Of a stretch of 64,000 bases of DNA, positions 27,334 through 36,895 are shown in pieces. Each line of letters opens with the position of its first letter. The stretch's first letter is position 1. Under the pieces are notes generated by a model, which worked only from the letters and a program-made list of their open reading frames with translations, did no database searches and was not told the DNA's origin. Source of the DNA: Vogesella margarita. Its GTDB lineage: Bacteria; Pseudomonadota; Gammaproteobacteria; Burkholderiales; Chromobacteriaceae. A program made the position numbers and the translations under genes. Location of the stretch: positions 1 to 64,000 of the forward strand of contig NZ_JAQQLE010000016.1 in the NCBI RefSeq assembly GCF_028548475.1, written 5' to 3'.

Positions 27334-28017
27334 ATGAAACACGTACTGTTTGTGCTCACCAGCCACGACCGGCTCGGCGACAGCGGCCACAAGACCGGCT
27401 TCTGGATCGAGGAATTCGCCGCGCCCTACTACGCGCTGGCCGATGCCGGCGTCGCCATCACCCTCGCCTCGCCGCGCGGCGGCCAGCCGCCGATCGACCC
27501 GAAAAGCGCCGACCCGGCGTTCGGCACCCCGGCCACCGAGCGCTTCAATGCCGACGCCACGCTGCAGGCGCGGCTGGCGGAAACGCTGCCGCTGGACAGC
27601 ATCGACGCCAGCCACTACGACGCGGTGTTCTACCCCGGCGGCCACGGCCCGCTGTGGGATCTGGTCGACAACGCCGATTCGCAGCGGCTGATCGCCGCCA
27701 CCCTCGCTGCCGGCAAACCGGTGGCCGCGGTGTGCCACGCGCCGGCGGTGATGGTCAATGTCGTGGACGCCGACGGCAAGGCGCTGGTCGGCGGCAAGCG
27801 TGTCACCGGCTTCAGCAACAGCGAGGAAGAGGCGGTGCAACTCACCAGCATCGTGCCGCTGCTGCTGGAAGACGCGCTGCAGGCGCGCGGCGCCCGTTAC
27901 GAGAAAGGCCCCGACTGGGCGCCCTTCGTCGTCGAGGACGGCCTGCTGATCACCGGTCAGAACCCGGCCTCGTCCGAAGCCGTCGCCCATGCGCTGCTGG
28001 CCAGGCTAGACGCCTGA
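27334..28017 (+). CDS. DJ-1/PfpI (class I glutamine amidotransferase-like) protein, probable glyoxalase III/deglycase
   Basis: A 227-residue DJ-1 superfamily protein. YPGGHGPLWDL carries the conserved glutamate region and AAVCHAPAVMVNV the nucleophilic cysteine with adjacent histidine. This subgroup (with FSNSEEEAV and GQNPASS near the C-terminus) contains chaperone/glyoxalase III-like enzymes. GGAGACG precedes the ATG. It follows nemA, which parallels the E. coli nemRA-gloA layout with an unrelated glyoxal-detoxifying enzyme. Confidence 0.82.
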   Translation: MKHVLFVLTSHDRLGDSGHKTGFWIEEFAAPYYALADAGVAITLASPRGGQPPIDPKSADPAFGTPATERFNADATLQARLAETLPLDSIDASHYDAVFYPGGHGPLWDLVDNADSQRLIAATLAAGKPVAAVCHAPAVMVNVVDADGKALVGGKRVTGFSNSEEEAVQLTSIVPLLLEDALQARGARYEKGPDWAPFVVEDGLLITGQNPASSEAVAHALLARLDA

Positions 28018-28023
28018 GAGCCT

Positions 28024-28151
28024 GAGCCTGTTCACACTATGCCGTGGCTTGATCCCGGTGGGGGGAATGCCGCGTTGAAAACGGCTTCGGCATGCTTGCC
28101 CAGCCGTTTTTGCCTTGTCTCGCGTGAGCATGCGAGATCGTGAACACGCTC
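28024..28151. repeat. possible miniature inverted-repeat element
   Basis: A 128-bp non-coding block bounded by GAGCCTGTTCAC (28024-28035) and its near-complement GTGAACACGCTC (28140-28151). Inside is a 9-bp hairpin (AAAACGGCT/AGCCGTTTT, 28078-28110) and a smaller CTCGC/GCGAG hairpin. It has no coding capacity. The structure resembles a MITE or REP-type intergenic repeat, but only one copy is visible here. Confidence 0.4.
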
Positions 28152-28163
28152 TGAACCCCGCAC

Positions 28164-28194
28164 AAGGTTGGCCGCAACGCCTGCGGCCAACCTT
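28164..28194. repeat. inverted pair of candidate uptake words
   Basis: AAGGTTGGCCGC (28164-28175) and GCGGCCAACCTT (28183-28194) form a 13-bp perfect stem with a 5-base loop when the flanking A and T are included. Confidence 0.85.
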
Positions 28195-28234
28195 TGCACT
28201 GCAACATCCGCACAACGCCCGTTCTGCGCGTTTC

Positions 28235-28267
28235 ATGCCGTTTTCCGCACCGGAAAACGGCATTTTT
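28235..28267 (+). terminator. rho-independent terminator
   Basis: A perfect 13-bp stem (28235-28247 with 28251-28263), 3-base loop and a run of five T. It would end nemR-nemA-DJ-1 transcription before the glp genes. Confidence 0.85.
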
Positions 28268-28358
28268 GCCTTGCGTCGCAACAACTTGTAACCGCGCGAC
28301 TACACCACACTCCGCACCGCAACATCCCGGCTTTGTGTCAATTTTTTGACGACGCGAA

Positions 28359-28397
28359 TTGACAGCGACTTTGGCGGCACTACAATTCGAACGAAAG
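28359..28397 (+). promoter_or_regulatory. glpK promoter and probable GlpR operator
   Basis: -35 TTGACA (28359-28364), 16-bp spacer and -10 TACAAT (28381-28386). TTCGAACGAA overlaps the start region (28386-28395) and resembles DeoR/GlpR half-sites; a GTTCGTTT half-site also precedes glpD. A GlpR gene lies downstream in the region. The 80 bases after it are very A-rich on this strand. Confidence 0.65.
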
Positions 28398-28477
28398 CAA
28401 AAACAACAAAATAAACACAAAAACAAACAACAAAGAAACAACTCACAACACGGCCCGCGGCCGAGGAGACTTCTCAA

Positions 28478-29980
<1,503 letters not shown>

Positions 29981-30084
29981 TCCAGACGCCGTGCCGGCAG
30001 CAAACGGCTGCCGGCGCGGCCCCTCCCCATCCTGTTTTCTCGCGGCGGCAGCGTGCTGCCCCGCGTTCGCTACGGAGTTTCAAC

Positions 30085-30789
30085 ATGAATCCACTATTCG
30101 GCGAATTCATCGGCACCGCGCTGCTGGTGCTGCTCGGCAACGGCGTGGTTGCCAACGTGATCCTGAAAGGGACCAAGGGCCATAACAGCGGCCTGATCGT
30201 GATCGCCTTCGGCTGGGCGATGGCGGTGTTTGTCGGCGTGTTCAGCGTCGCCGCCATCAGCGGTGCCCACCTCAACCCAGCAGTCACCGTGGGGCTGGCG
30301 GTGGCCGGCAAGTTTGCCTGGGCCGACGCCCCCGGCTATATCGCGGCGCAGATGCTGGGCGGCATGGCCGGCGCGCTGTTGATGTGGCTGATCTACCGCG
30401 ACCACTTCGACCATACCGACTGCGCCGACACCAAGCTGGCGGTGTTCTGCACCGGCCCGGCGATCCGCAGCACCGGCGGCAACCTGCTGTCGGAAGTGCT
30501 GGCCACCTTCGTGCTGGTATTCGCCATCCTCAGCATGGTGGCGCCCAAGGTGTCGCTGGGCGCGATGGACGCGCTGCCGGTGGCCCTGCTGGTGCTGGGC
30601 ATCGGCGTATCGCTGGGCGGCACCACCGGCTACGCGATGAGCCCGGCACGCGACCTGGCGCCGCGCATCATGCACGCCATCCTGCCGATCAAGGGCAAGC
30701 GCGACAGCGACTGGCGCTACAGCTGGGTGCCGGTGATCGGCTCGCTGCTGGGTGCAACGTTGGCCGCAGTGGCCCACAGCGTAGCCTGA
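30085..30789 (+). CDS. glpF: glycerol uptake facilitator (aquaglyceroporin)
   Basis: A 234-residue MIP-family channel with six membrane helices. The first half-helix motif is the canonical GAHLNPAVTVG. The second reads GYAMSPARDLAPR, with Ser in place of the usual Asn of NPA; the Arg of the selectivity filter is retained. It is shorter than E. coli GlpF (281). It lies 105 bp after glpK and before a strong terminator, so glpK-glpF form one transcript. Confidence 0.93.
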   Translation: MNPLFGEFIGTALLVLLGNGVVANVILKGTKGHNSGLIVIAFGWAMAVFVGVFSVAAISGAHLNPAVTVGLAVAGKFAWADAPGYIAAQMLGGMAGALLMWLIYRDHFDHTDCADTKLAVFCTGPAIRSTGGNLLSEVLATFVLVFAILSMVAPKVSLGAMDALPVALLVLGIGVSLGGTTGYAMSPARDLAPRIMHAILPIKGKRDSDWRYSWVPVIGSLLGATLAAVAHSVA

Positions 30790-30847
30790 TCCCGACACAA
30801 GTCGCGCCACGGCGGCGCGGCGTCTCACACGGACTGCACTCTCCCTC

Positions 30848-30870
30848 GACGCCTTCGGGCGTCTTTTTTT
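30848..30870 (+). terminator. rho-independent terminator after glpF
   Basis: GACGCC-TTCG-GGCGTC hairpin followed by seven T. It separates glpKF from glpD. Confidence 0.9.
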
Positions 30871-30900
30871 GCGCCGTACAAAAACACAAAACAAACATTT

Positions 30901-30950
30901 TTGATCGTTTAATGTTGCTTTTGTGTTCGTTTTTATCTATCTTCTATTAT
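30901..30950 (+). promoter_or_regulatory. glpD promoter/operator region
   Basis: AT-rich segment with repeated half-sites GATCGTTT and GTTCGTTT (30925-30932), similar to GlpR recognition, and a plausible -10 TATTAT (30945-30950) with TTGTGT 18 bases before it. It lies about 55 bp before the GTG start of glpD. Confidence 0.5.
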
Positions 30951-31005
30951 CAAGAGACAACAAGCGCCACGCCGTCAGGGCGGCGCGCCGTGCAAAGGAA
31001 AGCTC

Positions 31006-32532
31006 GTGGAAAGTTATGATCTGCTCGTGATCGGTGGTGGCATCAACGGTGCCGGCATCGCCCGTGACGCCGCCGGTCGCAGCCTGAAAGTGCTGCTCTG
31101 TGAAAAGGACGATCTGGCGGCGCACACCTCGTCGGCCAGCACCAAGCTGATCCACGGCGGCCTGCGCTATCTCGAATATTACGAATTCTCGCTGGTGCGC
31201 AAGGCGCTGCAGGAGCGCGAAGGGCTGCTCGACGCCGCGCCACACATCATGTGGCCGCTGCGCTTCGTGATGCCGCACGACGCCGAACAGCGCCCGGCGT
31301 GGCTGATCCGCTGCGGCCTGTTCCTGTACGACCACCTGGCCCGTCGTCGCCGCCTGCCCGGCAGCGAGCGCATCCGCTTCGAGCGCCACCCGGCCGGCAG
31401 CCCGCTGAAGTCGCGCTACCACCAGGGCTTTGTCTACTCCGACGGCTGGGTCAATGACGCGCGGCTGGTGGTGCTCAACGCGATGGACGCCGCCGAGCGT
31501 GGCGCCGGCATCCGCACCCGCACCGCCTGTGTCGCCGCACAGCGCGACGGCGACGGCTGGCTGTGCACGCTGGATGGCGAACACGGCCAGCAGCAGGTGC
31601 GCGCCCGCGCGCTGGTCAACGCCGGCGGGCCGTGGGTGCAGCAGCTCCTGGGCGGCGTGATCCACGCGCCCGCGCGCAAGGCGATCCGGCTGGTGAAGGG
31701 CAGCCACATCATCGTGAAAAAGCTGTTTGATCACGACTTTGCCTACATCTTCCAGAACCCGGACAAGCGCATCATCTTCGCCATCCCCTATGAGCAGGAC
31801 TTCACCCTGATCGGCACCACCGACGTCGAATACCACGACGATGCCGCCAAGGTCGCCATCGACCGCGACGAGATCGCCTACCTGTGCGCGATGAGCAACC
31901 GCTACTTCGAACGCCAGATCGGCCCCGCCGACGTGGTGGCCACCTACTCCGGCGTGCGCCCGCTGCTGGACGACGAGCACGACAATGCCAGCGGCGTCAC
32001 CCGCGACTACGCGCTGGAGCTGGACAACGACGGCGCACCGCTGCTGTCGGTGTTCGGCGGCAAGATCACCACCTACCGCAAACTGGCGGAACAGGCGGTG
32101 GACCAGCTGGCACCGCTGCTGGGCAACACCCAGCCGGCGTGGACCGCCGGCCAGCATCTGCCCGGCGGCGACCTGCCCGGCGGCGACTTCGACGCCTTCG
32201 TGCTCAGCCTGCAACAGGCCAAACCGTGGCTGCCACCGGCACTGGCCACGCGGCTGGCACGCGCCTACGGCAGTCGCGTGCATGCGCTACTGGGCGCTGC
32301 GGCCAACCTTGCGGCGCTGGGTGCAGAAATCCAGCCCGGACTGTTTGAAGCCGAGTTGCGCTATCTGGTGGACAAGGAGTGGGCGACGAGTGCGGAAGAC
32401 ATCCTGTGGCGGCGCAGCAAGCTGCGCCTGCACCTGCCGGCCGGCGCCGAGGACGCGGTAGCGCGCTGGCTGGCGGCCTACCGCCGCAGCCAGCCGGCGG
32501 GCAACGGCAAGCCATTGCTCACGACCAGCTGA
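31006..32532 (+). CDS. glpD: aerobic glycerol-3-phosphate dehydrogenase
   Basis: A 508-residue FAD-dependent, membrane-associated dehydrogenase that oxidises glycerol 3-phosphate to dihydroxyacetone phosphate and passes electrons to quinone. YDLLVIGGGINGAGIARDAAGRSLKVLLCEKDD is the FAD-binding N-terminus; STKLIHGGLRYLE, YSDGWVNDARLV and SVFGGKITTYRKLAE are GlpD-specific. The start is GTG with AAAGGAAAG upstream. A full uptake word lies in the 3' third of the gene. Confidence 0.96.
   Translation: MESYDLLVIGGGINGAGIARDAAGRSLKVLLCEKDDLAAHTSSASTKLIHGGLRYLEYYEFSLVRKALQEREGLLDAAPHIMWPLRFVMPHDAEQRPAWLIRCGLFLYDHLARRRRLPGSERIRFERHPAGSPLKSRYHQGFVYSDGWVNDARLVVLNAMDAAERGAGIRTRTACVAAQRDGDGWLCTLDGEHGQQQVRARALVNAGGPWVQQLLGGVIHAPARKAIRLVKGSHIIVKKLFDHDFAYIFQNPDKRIIFAIPYEQDFTLIGTTDVEYHDDAAKVAIDRDEIAYLCAMSNRYFERQIGPADVVATYSGVRPLLDDEHDNASGVTRDYALELDNDGAPLLSVFGGKITTYRKLAEQAVDQLAPLLGNTQPAWTAGQHLPGGDLPGGDFDAFVLSLQQAKPWLPPALATRLARAYGSRVHALLGAAANLAALGAEIQPGLFEAELRYLVDKEWATSAEDILWRRSKLRLHLPAGAEDAVARWLAAYRRSQPAGNGKPLLTTS
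32299..32310 (+). repeat. candidate DNA uptake word inside glpD
   Basis: Exact GCGGCCAACCTT preceded by T, read in frame as A-A-N-L. Confidence 0.85.
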
Positions 32533-32633
32533 GCACAGCGCTACCGAGGCACCAACCGGCAACGCGCAGGAAAGGGGAAACAAGGTGGCCGCAGCCATGC
32601 CAATACGGCCGCTGCGGTAGCCAAAGGCCGGGC

Positions 32634-33224
32634 TCAGCCGCCCAGAGCCGCCACCCGCGCCTGCAGTGCCGGCAACACTTCGGCTTCAAACCACGGATTG
32701 CGCCGCAGCCAAAGATTATTACGCGGACTGGGATGCGGCAGCGCCAGCACACCGTGCGGCAAGGTCTGCTGCCAGGCCTGCACCGCGGCCGTCACCGTGT
32801 CGTACTGCGGCAGATGCCAGCCCAGCGCGTACTGGCCCAGCACCAGGGTGAGCTGCAATTGCGGCAGCTGCGCTAATAACGCATTGCGCCACTGTGGCGC
32901 GCACTCCGGCCGCGGCGGCAGGTCGCCGGACTTGCCGCTGCCGGGATAACACAGCCCCATTGGCAGGATGGCAATGCGCTGCGGATCGTAAAAGGCGGCC
33001 TTGTCCACGCCCAGCCACTGCCGCAGGCGCTCGCCACTGGCATCGTCGAACGGCACGCCGCTGTCGTGCGCCTTGCGCCCCGGAGCCTGGCCGGCGATCA
33101 GGATGCGCGCGCCGCGGGCCAGCTGCAGCAGCGGACGCGGCTCCTGCGGCAGGTGCGCGGCGCACAGCCGGCAGGCGCGTACCTCCGCCAGCAACCGCTC
33201 GCAGTCATCGCGGTCTTGTGCCAT
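32634..33224 (-). CDS. uracil-DNA glycosylase family protein
   Basis: A 196-residue protein with ILIAGQAPGRKAHDSGVPFDDASGERLR (the water-activating GQAPG motif and surrounding pocket) and a C-terminal HPSPRNN, which fits the UDG superfamily (family 4-like, single domain). It has a CRLC pair near the N-terminus but not an obvious full 4Fe-4S ligand set. Probable base-excision repair role, unproven. Its ATG is 3 bp after the glpR stop, so it may be cotranscribed with glpR. Confidence 0.82.
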   Translation of the reverse strand: MAQDRDDCERLLAEVRACRLCAAHLPQEPRPLLQLARGARILIAGQAPGRKAHDSGVPFDDASGERLRQWLGVDKAAFYDPQRIAILPMGLCYPGSGKSGDLPPRPECAPQWRNALLAQLPQLQLTLVLGQYALGWHLPQYDTVTAAVQAWQQTLPHGVLALPHPSPRNNLWLRRNPWFEAEVLPALQARVAALGG

Positions 33225-33227
33225 GCC

Positions 33228-33992
33228 TCAGCCCGCCACCACCAGCCGGGTGTCGCCGGCGGCCAGCACCTCGGCCATTTCCGCACTCACCGGCTGGTCG
33301 GTGAACAGCACGTCCACCTGCGACAGGTGCCCCAGCTCCACCAGCGCCGGCCGGTCGAACTTGGAGTGGTCGGCCGCCAGCCATACCTGGCGCGACTGCT
33401 GCATGATGGCCTGCGTGGTCAGTACCTCGCGGTAGTCGTAGTCGCGCAGCACGCCGCCGTGCTCGATACAGGACACGCCGATGATGCCGTAGTCGACCTT
33501 GAACTGGCGGATGAACTGCACCGTCGCCTCGCCGGTCAGGCCGCGGTCGCGCTTGCGCAGCGCGCCGCCGGCGACCAGCACCTCGCAGTCCGGGTAGTCG
33601 CACATCAGGTTGGCGATGTGGAAGTTGTTGGTGATCACGCGCAGGCCGCGATGCTGGGAGAGCGCCTTGGCGACCTCCTCGGTGGTGGTGCCGAGGTTGA
33701 TGAACAGCGAGGCGTTGTCGGGGATTTCCGCCGCCAGCGCGCGTGCGATGCGCCGCTTTTCGTCGATCATCAGCACCTGGCGCGCGTCGTAGGCGACGTT
33801 CTCGACACTGGACAGCACGCTGGCGCCGCCGTGGTAGCGCTGCAGCAGCTTGTGCTCGGCCAGCAGCGTGATGTCGCGGCGGATGGTCTGGTGGGTGACG
33901 GCGAAATGGGCGGCCATTTTCTCGACCGCGACATAACCCTCGCGGTTAACCCAGGCCAGCAGGTCTTTCTGACGTTGATTGAGGATCAGCAT
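33228..33992 (-). CDS. glpR: DeoR family glycerol-3-phosphate regulon repressor
   Basis: A 254-residue DeoR repressor. The N-terminal DeoR helix-turn-helix (LNQRQKDLLAWVNREGYVAVEKMAAHFAVTHQTIRRDI) and the sugar-phosphate-binding domain (DNASLFINLGTTTEEVAKAL, GGALRKRDRGLTG) match GlpR. It sits next to glpD in convergent orientation across the UDG gene. It should repress glpKF and glpD in the absence of glycerol 3-phosphate. The start MLILNQRQ is chosen from the domain border. Confidence 0.92.
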   Translation of the reverse strand: MLILNQRQKDLLAWVNREGYVAVEKMAAHFAVTHQTIRRDITLLAEHKLLQRYHGGASVLSSVENVAYDARQVLMIDEKRRIARALAAEIPDNASLFINLGTTTEEVAKALSQHRGLRVITNNFHIANLMCDYPDCEVLVAGGALRKRDRGLTGEATVQFIRQFKVDYGIIGVSCIEHGGVLRDYDYREVLTTQAIMQQSRQVWLAADHSKFDRPALVELGHLSQVDVLFTDQPVSAEMAEVLAAGDTRLVVAG

Positions 33993-34131
33993 GCAAGCGG
34001 CACTTCCCTTATCCGAATGGCGTTCATTGTAACCGAGTCGCCGCCGCTGCTGCCCGCCGGCATGCAGGCGGCAAAACGGCCAGCCGCATCGCTGCGACTG
34101 GCCGCTGCCTGAGCACGACGGCACTTGGAGC

Positions 34132-34238
34132 CGCTAACAAAACCTCGCAGAGCACCTGAGCCAAGGCGCGCCGACGCAGACAGTACAAGTCGTACGGCAA
34201 GGAGGCGCAACGCTGGATCGGGGGTTTTGTTCGTGGCG
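34132..34238. repeat. possible interspersed non-coding repeat
   Basis: A 107-bp non-coding block between glpR and gloA. It begins near CTAACAAAACC and ends with GGTTTTGTTCG (imperfect inverted termini), and contains two related internal segments, each with GTAC and CGACGCAG- or GGCGCAACG-like text. It looks like one member of a dispersed repeat family. No other copy is in this window, so the call rests on structure only. Confidence 0.35.
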
Positions 34239-34239
34239 C

Positions 34240-34629
34240 TTAGCGCGTGCCGCGCTGGATGAATTCGATCTTGTAGCCGTCCGGGTCCTCGACGAAGGCG
34301 ATCACGGTGGTGCCGTGCTTCATCGGCCCCGCCTCGCGCACCACCTTGCCGCCCTTGGCGCGCACCGCGTCACAGGCGGCGTAGGCGTCGGCCACTTCCA
34401 CCGCCAGGTGGCCGAAGGCGTTGCCCAGCTCGTAGCTGTCGGTATCCCAGTTGTGGGTCAGCTCGATCACGCTGTTGCTGTCCTCGTCGCCGTAGCCGAC
34501 AAAGGCGAGGGTGAAGCGGCCGTCGGGGTAGTCGTGGCGGCGCAGCAGGGTCATGCCCAGTACCTCGGTGTAGAAGGCGATGGAGCGGTCGAGGTTGCCG
34601 ACGCGGATCATGGTATGCAACAGGCGCAT
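34240..34629 (-). CDS. gloA: lactoylglutathione lyase (glyoxalase I)
   Basis: A 129-residue VOC-fold enzyme that isomerises the methylglyoxal-glutathione adduct to S-lactoylglutathione. The metal ligands are visible as His5 ([10 protein letters not shown]), Glu in SVIELTHNW, His in FGHLAVEV and Glu in YKIEFIQRG. The length fits the short Ni2+-type GloA of proteobacteria. It is separate from the nemRA/DJ-1 locus here, unlike in E. coli. Confidence 0.95.
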   Translation of the reverse strand: MRLLHTMIRVGNLDRSIAFYTEVLGMTLLRRHDYPDGRFTLAFVGYGDEDSNSVIELTHNWDTDSYELGNAFGHLAVEVADAYAACDAVRAKGGKVVREAGPMKHGTTVIAFVEDPDGYKIEFIQRGTR

Positions 34630-34644
34630 GGTGTTCTCCGGATA

Positions 34645-34656
34645 AAGGTTGGCCGC
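34645..34656 (-). repeat. candidate DNA uptake word upstream of gloA
   Basis: Exact AAGGTTGGCCGC followed by A, between gloA and the metallopeptidase gene. Confidence 0.85.
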
Positions 34657-34734
34657 ACGGGCAGCAAGGCAGATCAGATGGGGACGGCGCCGGCGAAAGC
34701 AAAGCCCGCGCCGGCCAGAACAGTGTGTTTGCGC

Positions 34735-35448
34735 TCAGCCGTAGCGGAACAGGCTGTCGCCGTGCTGCTTCAGCCACTGCCGCGCGCCGTGCCAGCCGGG
34801 ATAGAGGCGGCCGACTTCGGCCCAGAAGGCCGGCGAATGGTTCATGTGCAAGAGGTGGGCCAGCTCGTGGGCGATCACGTAGTCGAGCACCGATTCCGGG
34901 GCCTGCACCAGCCGCCAGTTGAGGCGCACCACGCCGCGGCCGGTGCAGCTGCCCCAGCGCGTGCGCGCCGAGGACAGGCCCCAGCCGGACAGCGGTCGCG
35001 CCGCACGCGGCTGCCACAGCGCCAGCCGTGCGGCAAAGCGCTGCCGCGCCTGCTGCTGCAGGTAAGCGACCACGCTGGCGGCCAGCCGCGCCGGTTGTTC
35101 CAGCATCGGCCCGGCCAGATGCAGGGTGTCGCCGACCAGCTGCGCCTGGTGGCGGCTGGCGGCGATGCAGTGCAGGCGGTAGCTCTCGCCGCCCAGCAGC
35201 ACCTGGCCCTGCGTCAGCGCGCGCTCGTTCTGCTCCGCTTGGTGACGCGCCAGATGGCGGGCGATCCAGTCGCGCTTGCTGGCCAGCACCTCGTGCAGGT
35301 AGGCCAGCGGCACCGCCGGCGGGGCGATCAACTCCACCTCGCCGTGCTTGATGCGGATGCCGACGCTCTGCCGCGCGCGCCGGATCAGGCGCACCGTCAC
35401 CGCGCCGTGCGGCAGTTGCAGATTAAGCGGCGCGGGCTTTGCGTTCAT
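34735..35448 (-). CDS. M48/YgjP-type zinc metallopeptidase family protein
   Basis: A 237-residue protein of the YgjP (DUF45) family. The zinc motif is YVIAHELAHLLHMNHSPAFW (HExxH plus a downstream His), and RTRWGSCTGRGVVRLNWRL is the family-specific segment before it. The cellular substrate is unknown. The ATG at 35448 lies inside the 3' end of plsC (26-bp overlap), so translation is probably coupled with plsC. Confidence 0.87.
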   Translation of the reverse strand: MNAKPAPLNLQLPHGAVTVRLIRRARQSVGIRIKHGEVELIAPPAVPLAYLHEVLASKRDWIARHLARHQAEQNERALTQGQVLLGGESYRLHCIAASRHQAQLVGDTLHLAGPMLEQPARLAASVVAYLQQQARQRFAARLALWQPRAARPLSGWGLSSARTRWGSCTGRGVVRLNWRLVQAPESVLDYVIAHELAHLLHMNHSPAFWAEVGRLYPGWHGARQWLKQHGDSLFRYG

Positions 35449-36178
35449 CGGGGTGGGCAAACGGGCCGACGCCGCCGATCTCGCGCTGGCGCGCCTCGAT
35501 CCACGCCTCCGCCTGCCGTGTCATCGCCTCCGGGCCGACATCGTCGCGCGGATAGATCGCCGGGCCGATCACCAGCGTGATCTCGCCCGGGTGCTTGAGG
35601 AAGGCATTGCGCGGCCAGAATTCGCCGGCGTTGTGCGCCACCGGCACCAGCGGCATGTCCAGCTGCTTCGCCATCCGCGCCGCGCCCAGCTTGTACTTGC
35701 CGGCCACACCGGGGCGGGTGCGGGTGCCCTCCGGAAACACGCTGATCCAGAAGCCGTGCTGCTTGCGGTTGGTACCCTGCTCCAGCATGCGGCGGTTGGC
35801 ATTAGCGCGGTCGGAACGGTTGATGGTGATCGGGTTGGTCAGCGCCAGCCCCCAGCCGAAGAACGGAATCCACAGCAGCTCCTGCTTGGCGACAAACACC
35901 TGCGACGGAAAGATCTCCTGCAGCGCCAGCGTTTCCCAGCCGGACTGGTGCTTGGCGCAGATGATCGCCGGCTCCTTGACGATGTTCTCGGCGCCGATCA
36001 CGCGGTAGCGCAGGCCGACCACGTGCCACAGCAGCCAGGTCAACAGCCGCGCCCAGCTCTCGCCGATCACGTGTCGGGTACGGCGCGGCAACGGCGCACC
36101 GATGAACAGGCCGAGGAAGAACAGCGGCGTGACGATGGCCACCAGCAGCCAGTAGATCAGGTTACGAATCAGCAACAT
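35423..36178 (-). CDS. plsC: 1-acyl-sn-glycerol-3-phosphate acyltransferase
   Basis: A 251-residue membrane-associated acyltransferase that makes phosphatidic acid from lysophosphatidic acid. Block I is KHQSGWET (the HX4D motif has Glu instead of Asp, as in several proteobacterial homologues), and block III is FPEGTRTRPG. An N-terminal membrane helix (LIYWLLVAIVTPLFFLGLFIG) is present. It follows gmhB with an 8-bp gap and overlaps the YgjP-type gene. Confidence 0.9.
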   Translation of the reverse strand: MLLIRNLIYWLLVAIVTPLFFLGLFIGAPLPRRTRHVIGESWARLLTWLLWHVVGLRYRVIGAENIVKEPAIICAKHQSGWETLALQEIFPSQVFVAKQELLWIPFFGWGLALTNPITINRSDRANANRRMLEQGTNRKQHGFWISVFPEGTRTRPGVAGKYKLGAARMAKQLDMPLVPVAHNAGEFWPRNAFLKHPGEITLVIGPAIYPRDDVGPEAMTRQAEAWIEARQREIGGVGPFAHPDERKARAA

Positions 36179-36185
36179 GGGTGGT

Positions 36186-36728
36186 TCAGTTTTCCAGGTT
36201 AATCAGGTAGTCGGCGGCGGCGAACAGGTTGTCGAACACCTGCGTGCCCTCCGGCAGGCCGCCCTTTTCCAGCGTGCGCAGACCCTTGCCGGTCTTCACC
36301 AAGAGCGGCCGGCCGCCGACCGCGGCAATCGCCTGCAGGTCGCGCAGGCTGTCGCCGACCATCGGCAGGCCGTCGCCGCGCACATTGAAGCGCGCCATGA
36401 TGTCTTCGACCATGCCCGGCTGCGGCTTGCGGCAGGAACACTGGTCGTCGGCGGTGTGCGGACAGAACACCACCGCATCGATGCGGCCGCCGGCCTGCCC
36501 CACCAGGCGGTGCATCTTCTCGTGCATCGCGTTGAGCGCGTGCATGTCGAACAGGCCGCGACCGATGCCGGACTGGTTGGTGGCGACCACCACGTGCCAG
36601 CCGGCCTGAGTCAGGTTGGCGATGGCGTCGCAGCTCTTCGGCAGCGGCTGCCATTCCATGGTGTTTTTGACGAAATCGTCGCGATCTTCGTTGATCACGC
36701 CGTCACGATCGAGGATGACGAGTTTCAA
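36186..36728 (-). CDS. gmhB: D-glycero-beta-D-manno-heptose 1,7-bisphosphate 7-phosphatase
   Basis: A 180-residue HAD phosphatase for the ADP-heptose branch of LPS core synthesis. The nucleophile motif is LDRDGVINED, and the structural zinc site is seen as FCPHTADDQCSCRKP. ATNQSGIGRG and GDSLRDLQAI complete the HAD signature. The length is normal for GmhB. It leads the gmhB-plsC-ygjP-like gene run after glyS. Confidence 0.93.
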   Translation of the reverse strand: MKLVILDRDGVINEDRDDFVKNTMEWQPLPKSCDAIANLTQAGWHVVVATNQSGIGRGLFDMHALNAMHEKMHRLVGQAGGRIDAVVFCPHTADDQCSCRKPQPGMVEDIMARFNVRGDGLPMVGDSLRDLQAIAAVGGRPLLVKTGKGLRTLEKGGLPEGTQVFDNLFAAADYLINLEN

Positions 36729-36820
36729 GCAATACTCCTAGTTCTGGCCACGGTCGCGACCGCAAGCCCCACAAAACCGGCAGTGCCCCGCCGGCCATCG
36801 TTCCCTCCACCCCGGCAACA

Positions 36821-36852
36821 CAAACCGGAGCATCCTGCGATGCCCCGGTTTG
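36821..36852 (-). terminator. hairpin, probable glyS terminator
   Basis: A 14-bp stem with one mismatch (36821-36834 with 36839-36852) and loop CTGC, in the 167-bp gap between glyS and gmhB. The following minus-strand bases are only moderately T-rich, so strength is uncertain. Confidence 0.5.
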
Positions 36853-36895
36853 CATACCGCCGCTCAGGCGGAAACGGCGCCGGCGGCGCCAGTTC

